51,149 nt of DNA from assembly GCA_015233935.1 (NCBI GenBank), contig JADFXB010000014.1, positions 1-51,149 on the forward strand, given 5' to 3'. Made by a program: the position numbers and the translations under genes. Positions within the stretch are counted from its first letter, which is position 1; every line of letters begins with the position of its first letter. The DNA is from Magnetococcales bacterium (GTDB lineage: Bacteria; Pseudomonadota; Magnetococcia; Magnetococcales; JADFXB01). Below the pieces are notes generated by a model. The model was not told where the DNA came from and searched no databases. It saw only the letters and a program-made list of their open reading frames with translations. Positions 17,101 to 27,012 of the stretch are shown in pieces.

Positions 17101-17895
17101 ATGAGCACAACTCAGTCAGATACTAATGAAATCGCCATTCGTACCAAAAATCTCAACCTTTGGTACGGCAATTTCCAGGCCCTCTTTGATGTCAACCTGG
17201 AAATAAAAAAGGGGATCATCACCTCCATGATCGGTCCCTCCGGTTGTGGCAAATCCACGGTTCTCCGCAGTGTGGACCGTATCAACGAGCGTTTGGGCTA
17301 TGTGCGCATTACCGGGGCCATCGAGGTGTTGGACAAAAATGTCTACGACGCCGACGTGGAGCTGGCCCAATTACGCAAACAGGTGGGTATGGTCTTCCAA
17401 CGGCCCAATCCGTTGCCCATTTCCATCTATGACAACGTGATCTTTGGCCATCGCATCCATCGGTCTCCAGACGAGAAGGTTACCAGTGCCGATGAAGATG
17501 GCATCGTGGAAGCCGCCCTCAAACGGGTGCTGTTGTGGGACAAGGTGAAAGACAAACTCAAGCGCAAGGCCACCTTGGACCTCTCCCTGGAAGAGCGGCA
17601 AAAACTGTGTATTGCCCGTCTTTTGCCAGTCAAACCCGCCGTCCTCCTGATGGACGAACCCTGCTCCGCCTTGGATCCCAAAGGGACCGCTGCGGTGGAG
17701 GAGCTGATTTGGGAGTTGCGGGGTGAATACTCCATCCTGCTGGTGACCCACAACATGGCCCAAGCCCGGCGGGCCAGTGATGAGTGTGTCTTTATGCTCA
17801 TGGGTAAAGTGGTTGAGCATACCAAAACGGAAGATATGTTTGTTACCCCAGCTCGTAAAGAGACCGCCGATTACATCGAAGGTCGTTACGGCTGA
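17101..17895 (+). CDS. pstB: Phosphate transport ATPase PstB2 with degenerate signature motif
   Basis: 264 residues, the usual PstB length. Walker A (GPSGCGKST, 45-53), Q-loop Gln100 (MVFQRPNPLP), Walker B with catalytic Glu (VLLMDEPCSALDP, Glu186) and switch His217 (LVTHNMAQ) are all intact. The ABC signature, LSGGQQ in PstB, is LSLEERQ here (161-167), so it cannot form the normal gamma-phosphate contact for a partner site. PstB1 next door keeps LSGGQ. It is the last gene of the pst operon, followed by a terminator. Confidence 0.9.
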   Translation: MSTTQSDTNEIAIRTKNLNLWYGNFQALFDVNLEIKKGIITSMIGPSGCGKSTVLRSVDRINERLGYVRITGAIEVLDKNVYDADVELAQLRKQVGMVFQRPNPLPISIYDNVIFGHRIHRSPDEKVTSADEDGIVEAALKRVLLWDKVKDKLKRKATLDLSLEERQKLCIARLLPVKPAVLLMDEPCSALDPKGTAAVEELIWELRGEYSILLVTHNMAQARRASDECVFMLMGKVVEHTKTEDMFVTPARKETADYIEGRYG

Positions 17896-17959
17896 TTCAC
17901 GGTTTCCACACTGCCTCGAGGTGTGGAATGTTGGTGTCCTTTTCATGTCTCTCTACTTG

Positions 17960-17986
17960 GCGGCACAGGGATGTGCCGCATTTTTT
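17960..17986 (+). terminator. Rho-independent terminator of the pst operon
   Basis: Stem GCGGCACA/TGTGCCGC with a 4-base loop followed by A and six T's. A smaller hairpin (TTCCACAC/GTGTGGAA) precedes it at 17904-17928. The rest of the gap to pit (17987-18188) is AT-rich and then purine-rich, with no gene seen. Confidence 0.8.
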
Positions 17987-18188
17987 AGTTATTATGAATA
18001 TATATTAAATGATCCAATTTATTTTCTAAATTTTGATCCAGTAAGGGTCAGATCATATCCAGAAAGACTTCCCAACATAACAAGGAGAAAAACACCAAAG
18101 AAAAAAGAGGCCGGGAACAAAGAAAAGGAAATAACAACACAATAACAGAGGGAAAGCAGGAAGAAAAAGGAAAGAAAGGTAAGAGGTT

Positions 18189-19238
18189 ATGGACGCAAGT
18201 TCAATCATGATCCTGATGTGGGTGACCATCGTCATCATCTTGATCTTTGACTTTACCAACGGGTTTCACGACGCATCCAACATTACCGGTACCATCATCG
18301 CCTCACGGGCCATGACCCCCATTCAGGCGGCGATTTTGACCGGCGTGTTTCACTTTATCGGCCCCATGCTGGGCGGAACGGCGGTGGCGGATACCATCGG
18401 CAAGTTTGTAAAAATCGGAGATTTGGAGGCAGTGGTCTCCCTTTCCATTCTGCTGTGTGGCATTTTTGGTTCCATCTTCTGGAACCTGTTCACCTGGTGG
18501 TTTGGTATGCCCTCCTCCTCCTCCCATGCCCTGGTGGGTGGTATTGCGGGTGCCGTGCTGTTCGCCGCCGGTTCCAACCATGTGATGTGGGGTTGGGAAG
18601 ATTTGGTCATGAAGGGCAAATTGTCGGGTGTCATGAAGGTGGTACTCTCCCTCTTCATCTCGCCCATACTCGGCTTCTGGGTAGGGTGGATGTTGCAAAA
18701 ATTTGCCCGCGCCCTCACCGCCAATTCCAAACCCGGCATCGACCGCTTTTTCAAAGCCTCCCAATGGGTCAGTGCCGCTCTGCTCTCCTTTTCCCATGGC
18801 ACCAACGATGCCCAGAAAAGCATGGGTATCATCTCGTTGGCCCTGTTACTGGGTGGGGATATCCAGAAATTCCATGTGCCTTTCTGGGTGATCTTTACCT
18901 GCGCCCTCTTCATCACCGCCGGTAACATGTTTGGTGGTTGGCGCATCGTGCGTACCGTTGGCTTCGGTATCTTCAACGTGCAACCCATCCACTCCTTTAA
19001 TGCGCAACTCTCCGCCGCTTCCGTCATCTGGGGGGCTGCCCTGATTGGTGCACCTGTTTCCACCACCCATGTGGCCTCTTCGTCCATCATGGGTATTGGC
19101 AGCAGCGAATCTCCCAAGGCCGTGAAATGGGCCAAGGGCAAGGAAATTGTCGCAACCTGGTTGATCACCATCCCCGGCTCTGGCCTGGTGGGTGGCTTGA
19201 CCTACACCGTTGTCAACTTTTTCCTGAAACTCAACTGA
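18189..19238 (+). CDS. pit: PiT-family inorganic phosphate transporter
   Basis: 349 residues with about ten membrane helices. The two inverted PiT signatures are present: FDFTNGFHDASNITGTIIA near the N-terminus and SHGTNDAQKSMGIISLAL in the second half. These proteins import phosphate (often as a metal-phosphate complex) using an ion gradient. It is shorter than E. coli PitA (about 500), like many bacterial PiT proteins paired with DUF47. A DUF47 gene follows after 58 bases, so the two likely form one unit. Confidence 0.92.
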   Translation: MDASSIMILMWVTIVIILIFDFTNGFHDASNITGTIIASRAMTPIQAAILTGVFHFIGPMLGGTAVADTIGKFVKIGDLEAVVSLSILLCGIFGSIFWNLFTWWFGMPSSSSHALVGGIAGAVLFAAGSNHVMWGWEDLVMKGKLSGVMKVVLSLFISPILGFWVGWMLQKFARALTANSKPGIDRFFKASQWVSAALLSFSHGTNDAQKSMGIISLALLLGGDIQKFHVPFWVIFTCALFITAGNMFGGWRIVRTVGFGIFNVQPIHSFNAQLSAASVIWGAALIGAPVSTTHVASSSIMGIGSSESPKAVKWAKGKEIVATWLITIPGSGLVGGLTYTVVNFFLKLN

Positions 19239-19296
19239 TACGTCATGGGGAAAAACCACACAACATCGCAACTTTGAAACATGGAGGATAAACCAC

Positions 19297-19995
19297 ATGG
19301 GAGCTTCTAACTCTTCACTCTTTGGCAAAATGCTGGACAACGTCTTTCCCCGGGTGCCCCCCTTCTTCCACATGTTCACCTTGCAGACCGAAATTTTGGT
19401 CAAAGGCATGGACGTGCTGGTTCGTTACATGGAAGAACCCAAATCAGAACTGGTGGAAGAACTGATCAAGCTGGAAGGTTTGGCCAACGATTTGCGGGAA
19501 AAACACCTGGATGTCCTGAACAACGCCTTCTCCACCCCCCTGGATCGTCAGGACTGCCTGGATACCCTCACCAACCTGGATATCCCGGTGGCCAACGTGC
19601 GGGTGGTGGTGCAGGAAATGGATGTGCTGAAAATCGCCCCCGATAAATACTCCCTGGAAATGGCTGTTCTCCTGCGGGAGGCCGCCTCCGCCCTGCAACG
19701 GGGTTATGCCAAACTGGATGGCAAGCCTCGTGAAGGGGATGCCGATGCCCAGGCCGCCATTCTGGCCCGCATCAACCTGGATCGGGCCTACCGCAAAGGT
19801 TTGGCTATCATCTATACCATTGATGATGACATCAAAAACTTGACCGAACATGCCCAAGGTGCAGAAGCCGCTGCCATGAAACATGTGGTGGAAATGCTGA
19901 AACGCCGGGAAGTCTACCGCAACATGCGGGAAACCGGTGCCCATCTTTCCCACATCGGTTCCTTGCTGCACGGTATCATTGTCAAGATCGGCTAA
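19297..19995 (+). CDS. DUF47 (PhoU-like) Pit accessory protein
   Basis: 232 residues, nearly all helical, of the DUF47/TIGR00153 family, a distant relative of PhoU. It begins with a phrase typical of the family (FGKMLDNVFPRVPPFFHMF) and ends with a region around KRREVYRNMRETGAHLSHIG. Such genes almost always sit beside pit; they are thought to control transporter activity. A second, longer homologue lies at 22737-23489. Confidence 0.9.
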   Translation: MGASNSSLFGKMLDNVFPRVPPFFHMFTLQTEILVKGMDVLVRYMEEPKSELVEELIKLEGLANDLREKHLDVLNNAFSTPLDRQDCLDTLTNLDIPVANVRVVVQEMDVLKIAPDKYSLEMAVLLREAASALQRGYAKLDGKPREGDADAQAAILARINLDRAYRKGLAIIYTIDDDIKNLTEHAQGAEAAAMKHVVEMLKRREVYRNMRETGAHLSHIGSLLHGIIVKIG

Positions 19996-20011
19996 ATAAG
20001 CCGGAGTTGTT

Positions 20012-20050
20012 CCTTGCCCAGGAGGTGGGTTTTCCCACCTCTGGGCAAGG
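20012..20050 (+). terminator. Hairpin ending the pit-DUF47 unit
   Basis: Arms 20012-20029 and 20034-20050 pair over 17 bases with one bulged G and a 4-T loop. The stem is strong although no T-run follows. Confidence 0.65.
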
Positions 20051-20190
20051 AGTATATGTAACAGTGTAACAAATAGTCACTTTTTATATTGTTTTAATGA
20101 TAGAAGATAACTTGTTATTTTTGTAATGAGAAGATTGACAGACCATCTATTTTACGTATAATTTACTGGAGAACAACTTTCGAGAAAAAG

Positions 20191-20895
20191 ATGCCGGCCA
20201 TGACAAAGACCGTGTTGTTGGTGGATGATGAAAAAGATCTGCTCAGTACCCTGGCCTTCAATCTGCGCAAAACCGGTTATACGGTACGGCAGGCCGCCAG
20301 TGGTTCCCAAGCCATGAGTGAACTGGTACGCGTTCCCCTACCCGATCTGGTGATCCTTGATTTGCAACTTCCTGATTTTTCAGGACTTGAAGTCTGTCGG
20401 CGCATACGGGCCGATCAGCGTACCAAGGCCATGGGCATTTTAATGCTGACCGCCAAGGGGGATGAGATCGACCGGGTGGTGGGGTTTGAAATGGGTGCCG
20501 ATGATTACATGGTCAAGCCCTTCAGCGTGCGGGAGTTGATGCTACGCATTCAGGCCCTCCTGCGGCGCACCACACCCCAGTTGGAAGAACAACAAAAGCA
20601 GGAGATCCACTTTGGCCTGTTGCGTATCGACCCGGATGGGTGCCGGGTGTGGGTGGAAAACAACGAAGTTCAGTTGACCGCCCTGGAATTTAAACTATTG
20701 ACCACTCTGTTGGAACGGCGGGGACGCCTGCAAACCAGGGATGTGCTGTTAAACGATGTGTGGGGCATCCACTCCTATGTACAAAGCCGCACCGTGGATG
20801 TCCATATCAAACGATTGCGGGAAAAGTTAAACTCGGCAGGTGACTATATCGAAACCATGCGGGGCATGGGATACCGTTTCAAAGACACCCCCTGA
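20191..20895 (+). CDS. phoB: Phosphate response regulator PhoB
   Basis: 234 residues. The receiver domain has VDDEKD (acidic pocket), the phospho-acceptor Asp in LVILDLQLPDFSG, and Lys in MVKPFS. The OmpR/PhoB winged helix follows, with LTALEFKLLTTLLERRGR and SRTVDVHIKRLREKL. With PhoR it turns on the Pho regulon under phosphate limitation. A start at the internal ATG (20200) is equally possible. The partner kinase begins 21 bases downstream. Confidence 0.92.
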   Translation: MPAMTKTVLLVDDEKDLLSTLAFNLRKTGYTVRQAASGSQAMSELVRVPLPDLVILDLQLPDFSGLEVCRRIRADQRTKAMGILMLTAKGDEIDRVVGFEMGADDYMVKPFSVRELMLRIQALLRRTTPQLEEQQKQEIHFGLLRIDPDGCRVWVENNEVQLTALEFKLLTTLLERRGRLQTRDVLLNDVWGIHSYVQSRTVDVHIKRLREKLNSAGDYIETMRGMGYRFKDTP

Positions 20896-20916
20896 CTGGC
20901 CCACGGGTGACACCCC

Positions 20917-22740
20917 ATGGCCTCCCTCAAAATAGGTATTCAGCTTAAACTCTTCGTCTACTTTCTGGTCATCATCAGCATGACCATGGCCAGTGGCGGG
21001 TTTATCATTGAAGAATTTCTCGTTCACTGGCGGATGGAGAATATCCAGATTAGCCTGTTACGTCATCTGCGTTTTATTGAATTGATGGCCAAGGAGATTC
21101 CCCCTTCGGTCCTGCATGAACACTATCCCCAGTTGGCCAAACGCATGGGGGATGTGTTGGACATGCGGGTGACTTTCATCGATGAGGGTGGATGGGTAGT
21201 GGGGGATTCGGCGGTTTCTTCCTCCCAACTTTCCACGGTGGAAAATCACAAAAGCCGACCGGAGGTGCAACAGGCCTTGAGCCATGAAGCCGGCACCTCC
21301 ACCCGCCATTCCAGCACCACCTCCGAGGATCTCTACTATATGGCCTATGTGGCCCGTTTGGGGGAGGATCGGGTGGTGATTCGCCTGGCCCGTCCGCTGC
21401 ACGATCTGCAAAATGAAATTTCCCAATTGCGTATGTTGATTCTCTCCTCCTTGCTGGTCGCCTTTGTTTTGGCCGCCTTCATGAGTGGCATGGCTTCCCG
21501 GATGGCAACCAGGTCGCTGCGAACCATGGTCCAACAAACCGCCCGTATCACCGGAGGCGATCAACGCAGCCGTTTGGAAATTTCCTCCCAGGATGAAATT
21601 GGGGGGCTGGCCGCCTCTTTCAATACGGTCCTCAACCATCTGGAACAATTGATGGCCTCGGTGGCCTTGGAACGGGACCGGCTGAAAGCGGTGCTGGAAG
21701 GGATCGTGGATGGGGTGATGGCCCTGGATGCGTATGGTCGCATCATCCTGGCCAACCATGCCGTGATCCAAGTGTTGAGTCTGAAAATGACCCCCGTCTC
21801 CCGATTTTTGGAAGAAATTTTACCACGGGATCAGGTGGATGGGTTGGTTCCTCCCTATAGCGACAAGGTTTATCAGGGGGAGATTGAATTAAAACTCAAA
21901 GGGGGAGGCTCGAAGCGGATACAGGTCACGGCTGTGCCAACCCAAAGTGATCGTGGTTTGATCATCCTGATGCGGGATGTGACCGAACGGCACCGCATGC
22001 AACAGGTTCAACGAGATTTCATCGCCAGTGCCTCCCACGAATTGCGCACCCCGGTCAGTATTGTACGTTTAAACGCTGAAACCTTATTGGATGGTGCCCT
22101 GGAAGAACACGAAATGGCCATCACCCTGGTGGAGGCCATTTTTCGACAATCCTTACGTCTTTCCCAATTGATCGGTGATTTATTGGATCTTTCCCGCCTG
22201 GAGTCGGGCAGCCATCACCTGAATCTGACCATGGTGTCGGCTTTCGATGTTCTGGGACGGGTGGAGGAGGGATTGTTCAATATGATGGAGTCCAAAAACA
22301 TTTGTTACATCAACCAAATTCCCGATGAATTGATGGTCTTTGCCGATCCATCCGCTTTCGAACAAATTTTGACCAATTTGGTGGGTAACGCCATCAAGTA
22401 CACACCGGCTGACGGTCAGGTGGAGGTGAAGGTCAAACGCCTAGCAGGGGACTGGGTGTGCTTTATGATCCAGGACAATGGACCGGGCATTCCGGAAGAG
22501 CACCATCCTTTGCTCTTCAACCGGTTTTATCGGGTGGATCCAGGTCGCTCACGGGAAATGGGAGGAACCGGATTGGGATTGGCCATTGTCAAACACTTGG
22601 TGGAAGCCATGGCTGGAAAGGTGGGACTGGATGCGGTGGAACCCCATGGATGTTGTTTTTGGTTTACCTTGCCATTGCACTCTACTTTGGAAAAGGGTGC
22701 CGTCTCTGACGATGACGGCACCCACTCCCACGATTCTTAG
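20917..22740 (+). CDS. phoR: Phosphate sensor histidine kinase PhoR
   Basis: 607 residues, longer than E. coli PhoR (431). Two membrane helices (about 8-30 and 168-188) enclose a periplasmic sensor of about 135 residues, followed by HAMP (about 190-245), a PAS domain (about 250-355), HisKA with the phosphorylated His in ASASHELRTPVSIV, and the HATPase domain with N-box NLVGNAIKYTP, G1 DNGPGIPEEH and G2 GGTGLGLAIV. The extracytoplasmic sensor makes it more like Gram-positive-style PhoR than the E. coli enzyme. It partners PhoB. Its stop overlaps that of the convergent DUF47 gene by 4 bases. Confidence 0.88.
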   Translation: MASLKIGIQLKLFVYFLVIISMTMASGGFIIEEFLVHWRMENIQISLLRHLRFIELMAKEIPPSVLHEHYPQLAKRMGDVLDMRVTFIDEGGWVVGDSAVSSSQLSTVENHKSRPEVQQALSHEAGTSTRHSSTTSEDLYYMAYVARLGEDRVVIRLARPLHDLQNEISQLRMLILSSLLVAFVLAAFMSGMASRMATRSLRTMVQQTARITGGDQRSRLEISSQDEIGGLAASFNTVLNHLEQLMASVALERDRLKAVLEGIVDGVMALDAYGRIILANHAVIQVLSLKMTPVSRFLEEILPRDQVDGLVPPYSDKVYQGEIELKLKGGGSKRIQVTAVPTQSDRGLIILMRDVTERHRMQQVQRDFIASASHELRTPVSIVRLNAETLLDGALEEHEMAITLVEAIFRQSLRLSQLIGDLLDLSRLESGSHHLNLTMVSAFDVLGRVEEGLFNMMESKNICYINQIPDELMVFADPSAFEQILTNLVGNAIKYTPADGQVEVKVKRLAGDWVCFMIQDNGPGIPEEHHPLLFNRFYRVDPGRSREMGGTGLGLAIVKHLVEAMAGKVGLDAVEPHGCCFWFTLPLHSTLEKGAVSDDDGTHSHDS

Positions 22741-23489
22741 ATTCCGTGGCCTACCAGGCTGAACAGGGCACCCCCTGCCAGGGAGAGATGATCACCAGCA
22801 TTATAGATGTGGCGATAAACCTCCCGGCGTTTGAAAATTTCCACCACCCGTGAAAAGGCGCGGGTTTTGGCATCGTCTTCTTGGGCGGCCAGGGCCTTGA
22901 TCTCCGCATCGGCGGTGAAGAGTTGAGAAATGGCCAGTCGGAAGGCTTTGTCCATGGGTTGTTTCAAACGGCGCAGTTCTTCAAAGCTTTTGGCAGACTG
23001 TTGACGATTGACGGCCAGATTGTCCAGCCCCTGGCTGAGCAGTTCGGTTCCTTCCCGCAGCAGGGCTACCATGCCCAGAATGTGATCGTCGGCGGTGATT
23101 TCCAGCATTTGCATCTCTTGCACCGTATTTTTGGTGAAGTCGATGGCGGTGTCGATGGACTGAATGGCCCGGTGGATATCATCCCGCAACGGATTGGGAA
23201 AGGTTTTGGTCATTTCCGACAGATAACCCAGCTTCAGATCATCCCTCTTTTGCTCCAGGATGGCGATTTTTTCTGCTTCCATGGTGCTGTTGTCTTGGAG
23301 AAAGCTATCCAGATGATCAAGAATTTCTTCCATCAGGACGCTCTGCTTGTTCACCAGGACATAGATGTCTTCCACCGAAGGAAAAAGACTCATTTTGAAC
23401 TTTTTCAACAAAGAGGAGGAGTTGGTTTCCTGACTGGCGAAACCGATTGGGCTTTTGCCCAAAGGAATGATTTTGGCCGAAGCGGACAT
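22737..23489 (-). CDS. Second DUF47 (PhoU-like) protein
   Basis: 250 residues from the ATG preceded by AAAGGAAAG; a 36-base longer frame lacks a ribosome site. It has a family-like FKMSLFPSVEDIYVLVNKQ segment after a 30-residue extension and ends FKRREVYRHIYNAGDHLSLAGG. It is clearly a paralogue of the Pit-linked protein at 19297, but has no transporter gene beside it and converges on phoR. It may serve another transporter or signal to PhoR; this is inference. Confidence 0.85.
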   Translation of the reverse strand: MSASAKIIPLGKSPIGFASQETNSSSLLKKFKMSLFPSVEDIYVLVNKQSVLMEEILDHLDSFLQDNSTMEAEKIAILEQKRDDLKLGYLSEMTKTFPNPLRDDIHRAIQSIDTAIDFTKNTVQEMQMLEITADDHILGMVALLREGTELLSQGLDNLAVNRQQSAKSFEELRRLKQPMDKAFRLAISQLFTADAEIKALAAQEDDAKTRAFSRVVEIFKRREVYRHIYNAGDHLSLAGGALFSLVGHGI

Positions 23490-23958
23490 GGACTTTCCTT
23501 TCACTATGGTTGACGAGCCTGTCATCGGGCGGCAAGCTTCTAGCGGCTCTACGCACCCTTACGATTGGAAAGGAGAGTACAGGGCAAGAGTGATGATATT
23601 ATGAAGTGTTGGTAACATTGAGGAAACGTTTAAGGCGATTAGAAAAATCTTTCCAAGCATCTTCATCGGCACCCGCCAACCCTGCCACACCCCCCATTCC
23701 CGCAAGTGAAATGCTGAATCCCCTGGCAATGTGCTGAAATAATAGGCGATTCTGGAATAAAATTTTTATATGGATGAAGGGCCAGAACCCGCATGAAATC
23801 AGCAAACCACTGTAAAATAATGAGGAATAGACTAACTGCAAGAAATCTCAAGGAAAATGGCTCATTAATTGCTTAGAGTCAATTATGCGCAAAATGCGTA
23901 TGAAATGGTCAGTTTGGCAATGCAGCCGTTAGCCAGGGAGTCCAGGAGGACGTTGGCC
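23490..23958. other. Gap between the second DUF47 gene and nifA
   Basis: About 470 AT-rich bases. It must hold the divergent promoters of DUF47 and nifA. I found no exact sigma-54 element, no NifA box and no convincing gene; the longest minus-strand frame (23599-23841) shows no family feature. The nifA frame is open back to a TTG at 23869. Confidence 0.4.
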
Positions 23959-25527
23959 ATGGAATTATTGGAACCGTTTACAGAAAATGTTGTTTTTGCT
24001 GAAAATGGCCTGGCCAGCACCTATCTGCACGCCTTGTTCCATGTGGGCAGGGCTTTGCAGGTTTCCAATGATCCCCGCTACACCATGCAGTCGGTGGTGG
24101 AAACCTTGCACCAATATGCGGATATGACCAACGTGGTGATTACCCTGGTGGAACCCCAGACCGGGGCACTCTTCGTCAATGCGGTATTCCCACCCGATCC
24201 CAGACCGCTTAGCGGTAATGTGCGTTACCATCCAGGGGAAGGGGTGTTGGGGACGGTACTGGCCGCTGGTCGCACCGTTCTGATCCACCGGGCTGCGGAT
24301 GAACCACGCTTTTTGAATAAATCCGGCCTGCTCAACCGACAATTACCCTTCATCGGAGTCCCCATTCGGGTGGAAACCCAGGAGCTGGTGGGGGTACTGG
24401 CTGCCCAACCCTCGGCCATTTGGAGCGAGGAACAGTTGGTTCATCAAGCCTGGTTCCTGGAAATGGTCAGTCATCTGTTGGTGCAAAGTATTCTGCTGGC
24501 CCGCAAGGTGGAAGAAGAAAAACGGGAACTGGCAGACCAACGGGACCGCTTGCTCATGGAAGTGCGCAATCGCTACGGTTTCGACAATGTCATCGGACGC
24601 TCCAACACCATGCGGCAGGTGTTTGAACAGGTGCGACTGGTGGCCCGTTGGAATACCACCGTATTGATTCGAGGGGAGTCGGGTACGGGCAAGGAACTCA
24701 TCGCCCATGCCATTCATTTCAACTCTCCCCGCAACCGGGCACCTTTCATCAAACTCAACTGTGCGGCCCTGCCAGATAACCTGCTGGAATCCGAACTGTT
24801 CGGTCATGAAAAAGGATCCTTCACCGGAGCGGCCAGTATGCGCCGGGGCCGGTTTGAACTGGCCCATGGCGGCACCCTGTTTCTTGATGAATTGGGAGAA
24901 ATTTCCCCGATTTTTCAAGCCAAACTGTTGCGGGTCTTGCAAGAGGGTGAATTTGAAAGGGTGGGTGGGGAACAATCCATTCGGGTGGATGTGCGCATCA
25001 TTGCCGCCACCAACCGCAATCTGGAAGAGATGGTACAACGGGGGCAATTTCGCAAGGATCTCTACTATCGTCTCAATGTGATGGCCATTACCCTGCCGCC
25101 ACTGCGGGGGCGCAAAGAGGATATTCCAGAAATCGCCCGCTTTTTGCTGGCTCGTATTGCCCGGCGGCAAGGTCGTCGTTTGGCCCTCTCCGATGCCTCT
25201 TTGCGGGTATTGTTCAAACACGACTGGCCAGGTAACGTGCGGGAGTTGGAAAACTGCCTGGAACGGGCCGCCGTCATGTGCGAAGGCACCACCATTGCCC
25301 CGGAAAATATTCAATTGACCCATGAAATGGGAAACCAGATTTCCCTGCCGGTTTGCCTGCCCGTGGAAGAGGAAGAAGAGATGGGGGAGGGAGAAAAGGA
25401 GCGGGTTATCCAGGCTCTGCGCAAATCCGGCTGGGTAAAGGCCAAGGCCGCCCGCTTGCTGGGATTGACCCCACGGCAAATTGCCTATCGGATTAAAATT
25501 TTCAACATCGAAACCGAAACCTTCTAA
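23959..25527 (+). CDS. nifA: Nitrogenase transcriptional activator NifA
   Basis: 522 residues from the ATG preceded 9 bases upstream by AGGAGG (23944-23949); the frame extends back to a TTG at 23869 without such a site. An N-terminal GAF domain (about 20-190) precedes the sigma-54 AAA+ domain, with Walker A GESGTGKE, the sigma-54 contact loop EKGSFTGA (GSFTGA variant of GAFTGA) and Walker [13 protein letters not shown] Glu-rich linker leads to the Fis-type helix-turn-helix ([20 protein letters not shown]). The C-terminal linker lacks the CX4C pair of rhizobial oxygen-sensitive NifA. No nifL is visible. It should activate the -24/-12 promoters seen before nifE, nifB and nifH. Confidence 0.92.
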   Translation: MELLEPFTENVVFAENGLASTYLHALFHVGRALQVSNDPRYTMQSVVETLHQYADMTNVVITLVEPQTGALFVNAVFPPDPRPLSGNVRYHPGEGVLGTVLAAGRTVLIHRAADEPRFLNKSGLLNRQLPFIGVPIRVETQELVGVLAAQPSAIWSEEQLVHQAWFLEMVSHLLVQSILLARKVEEEKRELADQRDRLLMEVRNRYGFDNVIGRSNTMRQVFEQVRLVARWNTTVLIRGESGTGKELIAHAIHFNSPRNRAPFIKLNCAALPDNLLESELFGHEKGSFTGAASMRRGRFELAHGGTLFLDELGEISPIFQAKLLRVLQEGEFERVGGEQSIRVDVRIIAATNRNLEEMVQRGQFRKDLYYRLNVMAITLPPLRGRKEDIPEIARFLLARIARRQGRRLALSDASLRVLFKHDWPGNVRELENCLERAAVMCEGTTIAPENIQLTHEMGNQISLPVCLPVEEEEEMGEGEKERVIQALRKSGWVKAKAARLLGLTPRQIAYRIKIFNIETETF

Positions 25528-25528
25528 A

Positions 25529-25551
25529 ATGGCGGGGGATCACCCCGCCAT
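25529..25551. terminator. Bidirectional hairpin between nifA and nifV
   Basis: ATGGCGGGG/CCCCGCCAT with a 5-base loop. The nifV stop codon lies in the loop, and a short T-run follows on the minus strand, so it mainly ends the nifENX-nifV transcript. Confidence 0.6.
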
Positions 25552-26667
25552 GGCATTGGCATAAATGCTCAACAGGTCTTCCGATCCAGGCACCCGCTTG
25601 TTACGACAGGCAAAATGGCGCAAATGTTGTTGAAGATGATCGGCTTCGCCAGGTGAAATATCAATACCCAAATTGGCATAGACCCAGCGAATACCATGGC
25701 GTCCCGAATGTTTGCCCAACACCAGACTGTGCTCGCGCCCCACATCATGGGGATCGATCCCCTGATAGTTGAGGGGATTTTTCAGCAGACCATCCACATG
25801 GATTCCCGCTTCATGGGAAAATACCCGTTCTCCCACCACACTTTTCTGGGGTGATAGGATCATACCCGATGCCCGCTCCACCAGTTTGGAGACATGAGGA
25901 AATTGCTTGAGATCGATCCCCGTGGCAATGCCATGCAGGCGGGAAAGACCGGCCACCACCTCCTCCAACGGGGCATTGCCCGCCCGCTCTCCCAATCCGT
26001 TGACCGTGGTATTCACATGGGTGGCCCCCGCACGAATGGCGGCCAGGGTGTTGGCGGTGGCCAATCCCAGGTCATCGTGGGCATGCATTTCCAGGTCCAT
26101 ATCCATCCCCTGCCGCAACCGCAGCAGGGTATCGTAGACCGTGAAGGGTTCCATAATGCCCAGGGTATCCGCAAAGCGGAATCGCTCTGCCCCAGCCCGT
26201 TGAGCCGTCTCCACCACCTGTCGTAAAAAGTCAGGATCGGCGCGGGAGGCGTCTTCTCCCCCCACGCAGACCGCCAGTCCTCTCTCCCTGGCCAGGCCAA
26301 CACAATGGGTCATGGTGGCCAATACCCAATGGCGGTCTCGTCCCAGCTTGCCCTGAATTTGCTGGTCAGAGACGGGAATCGATAAATCCACCAAACCAAT
26401 ACCCAACCCCTGGCAGGCCAAAATGTCGGTAGTTTGCATCCGACACCAGACCAGCAACCTGGCCCGCAGGCCAAGGGCTGCCACTGCCTTGATCTCTTCT
26501 TGTTCCTCCCTGCCCATGGCGGGGATGCCGATCTCCAGCTCCGGCACCCCCATGGCATCCAGGGCGGTGGCAATGGCCAACCTTTCGTCCAAGGTGAAGG
26601 CTACCCCCGCACTTTGTTCCCCATCCCGCAGGGTGGTGTCGTCGATGACCACCAGGGGGCGGTTCAT
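25540..26667 (-). CDS. nifV: Homocitrate synthase
   Basis: 375 residues from the ATG that overlaps the fdxB stop (ATGA at 26664-26667); 22 more in-frame residues upstream would lie inside fdxB. It condenses acetyl-CoA and 2-oxoglutarate to homocitrate, the organic ligand of FeMo-co. The DRE-TIM motif [16 protein letters not shown] is at the N-terminus, and [16 protein letters not shown] and [12 protein letters not shown] follow, with the metal-binding HxH region intact. Last gene of the nifE operon. Confidence 0.95.
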   Translation of the reverse strand: MNRPLVVIDDTTLRDGEQSAGVAFTLDERLAIATALDAMGVPELEIGIPAMGREEQEEIKAVAALGLRARLLVWCRMQTTDILACQGLGIGLVDLSIPVSDQQIQGKLGRDRHWVLATMTHCVGLARERGLAVCVGGEDASRADPDFLRQVVETAQRAGAERFRFADTLGIMEPFTVYDTLLRLRQGMDMDLEMHAHDDLGLATANTLAAIRAGATHVNTTVNGLGERAGNAPLEEVVAGLSRLHGIATGIDLKQFPHVSKLVERASGMILSPQKSVVGERVFSHEAGIHVDGLLKNPLNYQGIDPHDVGREHSLVLGKHSGRHGIRWVYANLGIDISPGEADHLQQHLRHFACRNKRVPGSEDLLSIYANAMAG

Positions 26668-26984
26668 GGCTTGACAGGCCATGGGGCGTGATGATGACAG
26701 TTTTTCGGACATACACGGGAACAGGCGGCACAACCGATGCAGTCATCCCCGTTTTTGATCATCATCACCATATGGGGATCATCGGAAAAACCGTCATCGT
26801 CCCAATCTTCTTCATCATCGTCCGAGTCGATGGACTCCCGTTCCACCAGGTCGAACACATCCCGTGGACAAACTTTGAAACAGCGACCGCAGCCAATGCA
26901 CTTGCGACCTTCCAGAGTGGTGAGGAAGGTAGGTGTCCATGGAGTGCCGCCACGGGTTAAGCTGGTAAGCATGGTTGTGGCCAT
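26664..26984 (-). CDS. fdxB: Nif-specific ferredoxin III
   Basis: 106 residues, starting at ATG with AAAGGAACG upstream. Two 4Fe-4S clusters are predicted: CIGCGRCFKVCP and CIGCAACSRVCP, separated by a very acidic insert (DSDDDEEDWDDD) that is typical of FdxB (TIGR02936). It supplies electrons for nitrogenase or cofactor assembly. Translation is coupled to nifV by a 4-base overlap. Confidence 0.92.
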   Translation of the reverse strand: MATTMLTSLTRGGTPWTPTFLTTLEGRKCIGCGRCFKVCPRDVFDLVERESIDSDDDEEDWDDDGFSDDPHMVMMIKNGDDCIGCAACSRVCPKNCHHHAPWPVKP

Positions 26985-27012
26985 CAGCGTTCCTTTCCCT
27001 TTGTTTCCTTGA

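Noticed and set aside
23599-23841. 80-codon minus-strand frame upstream of nifA
   Set aside because: No recognisable family, AT-rich region, no ribosome site.
26664-26984. Very acidic insert between the two clusters of FdxB as a novelty
   Set aside because: Acidic inserts are a normal trait of nif-specific ferredoxin III.
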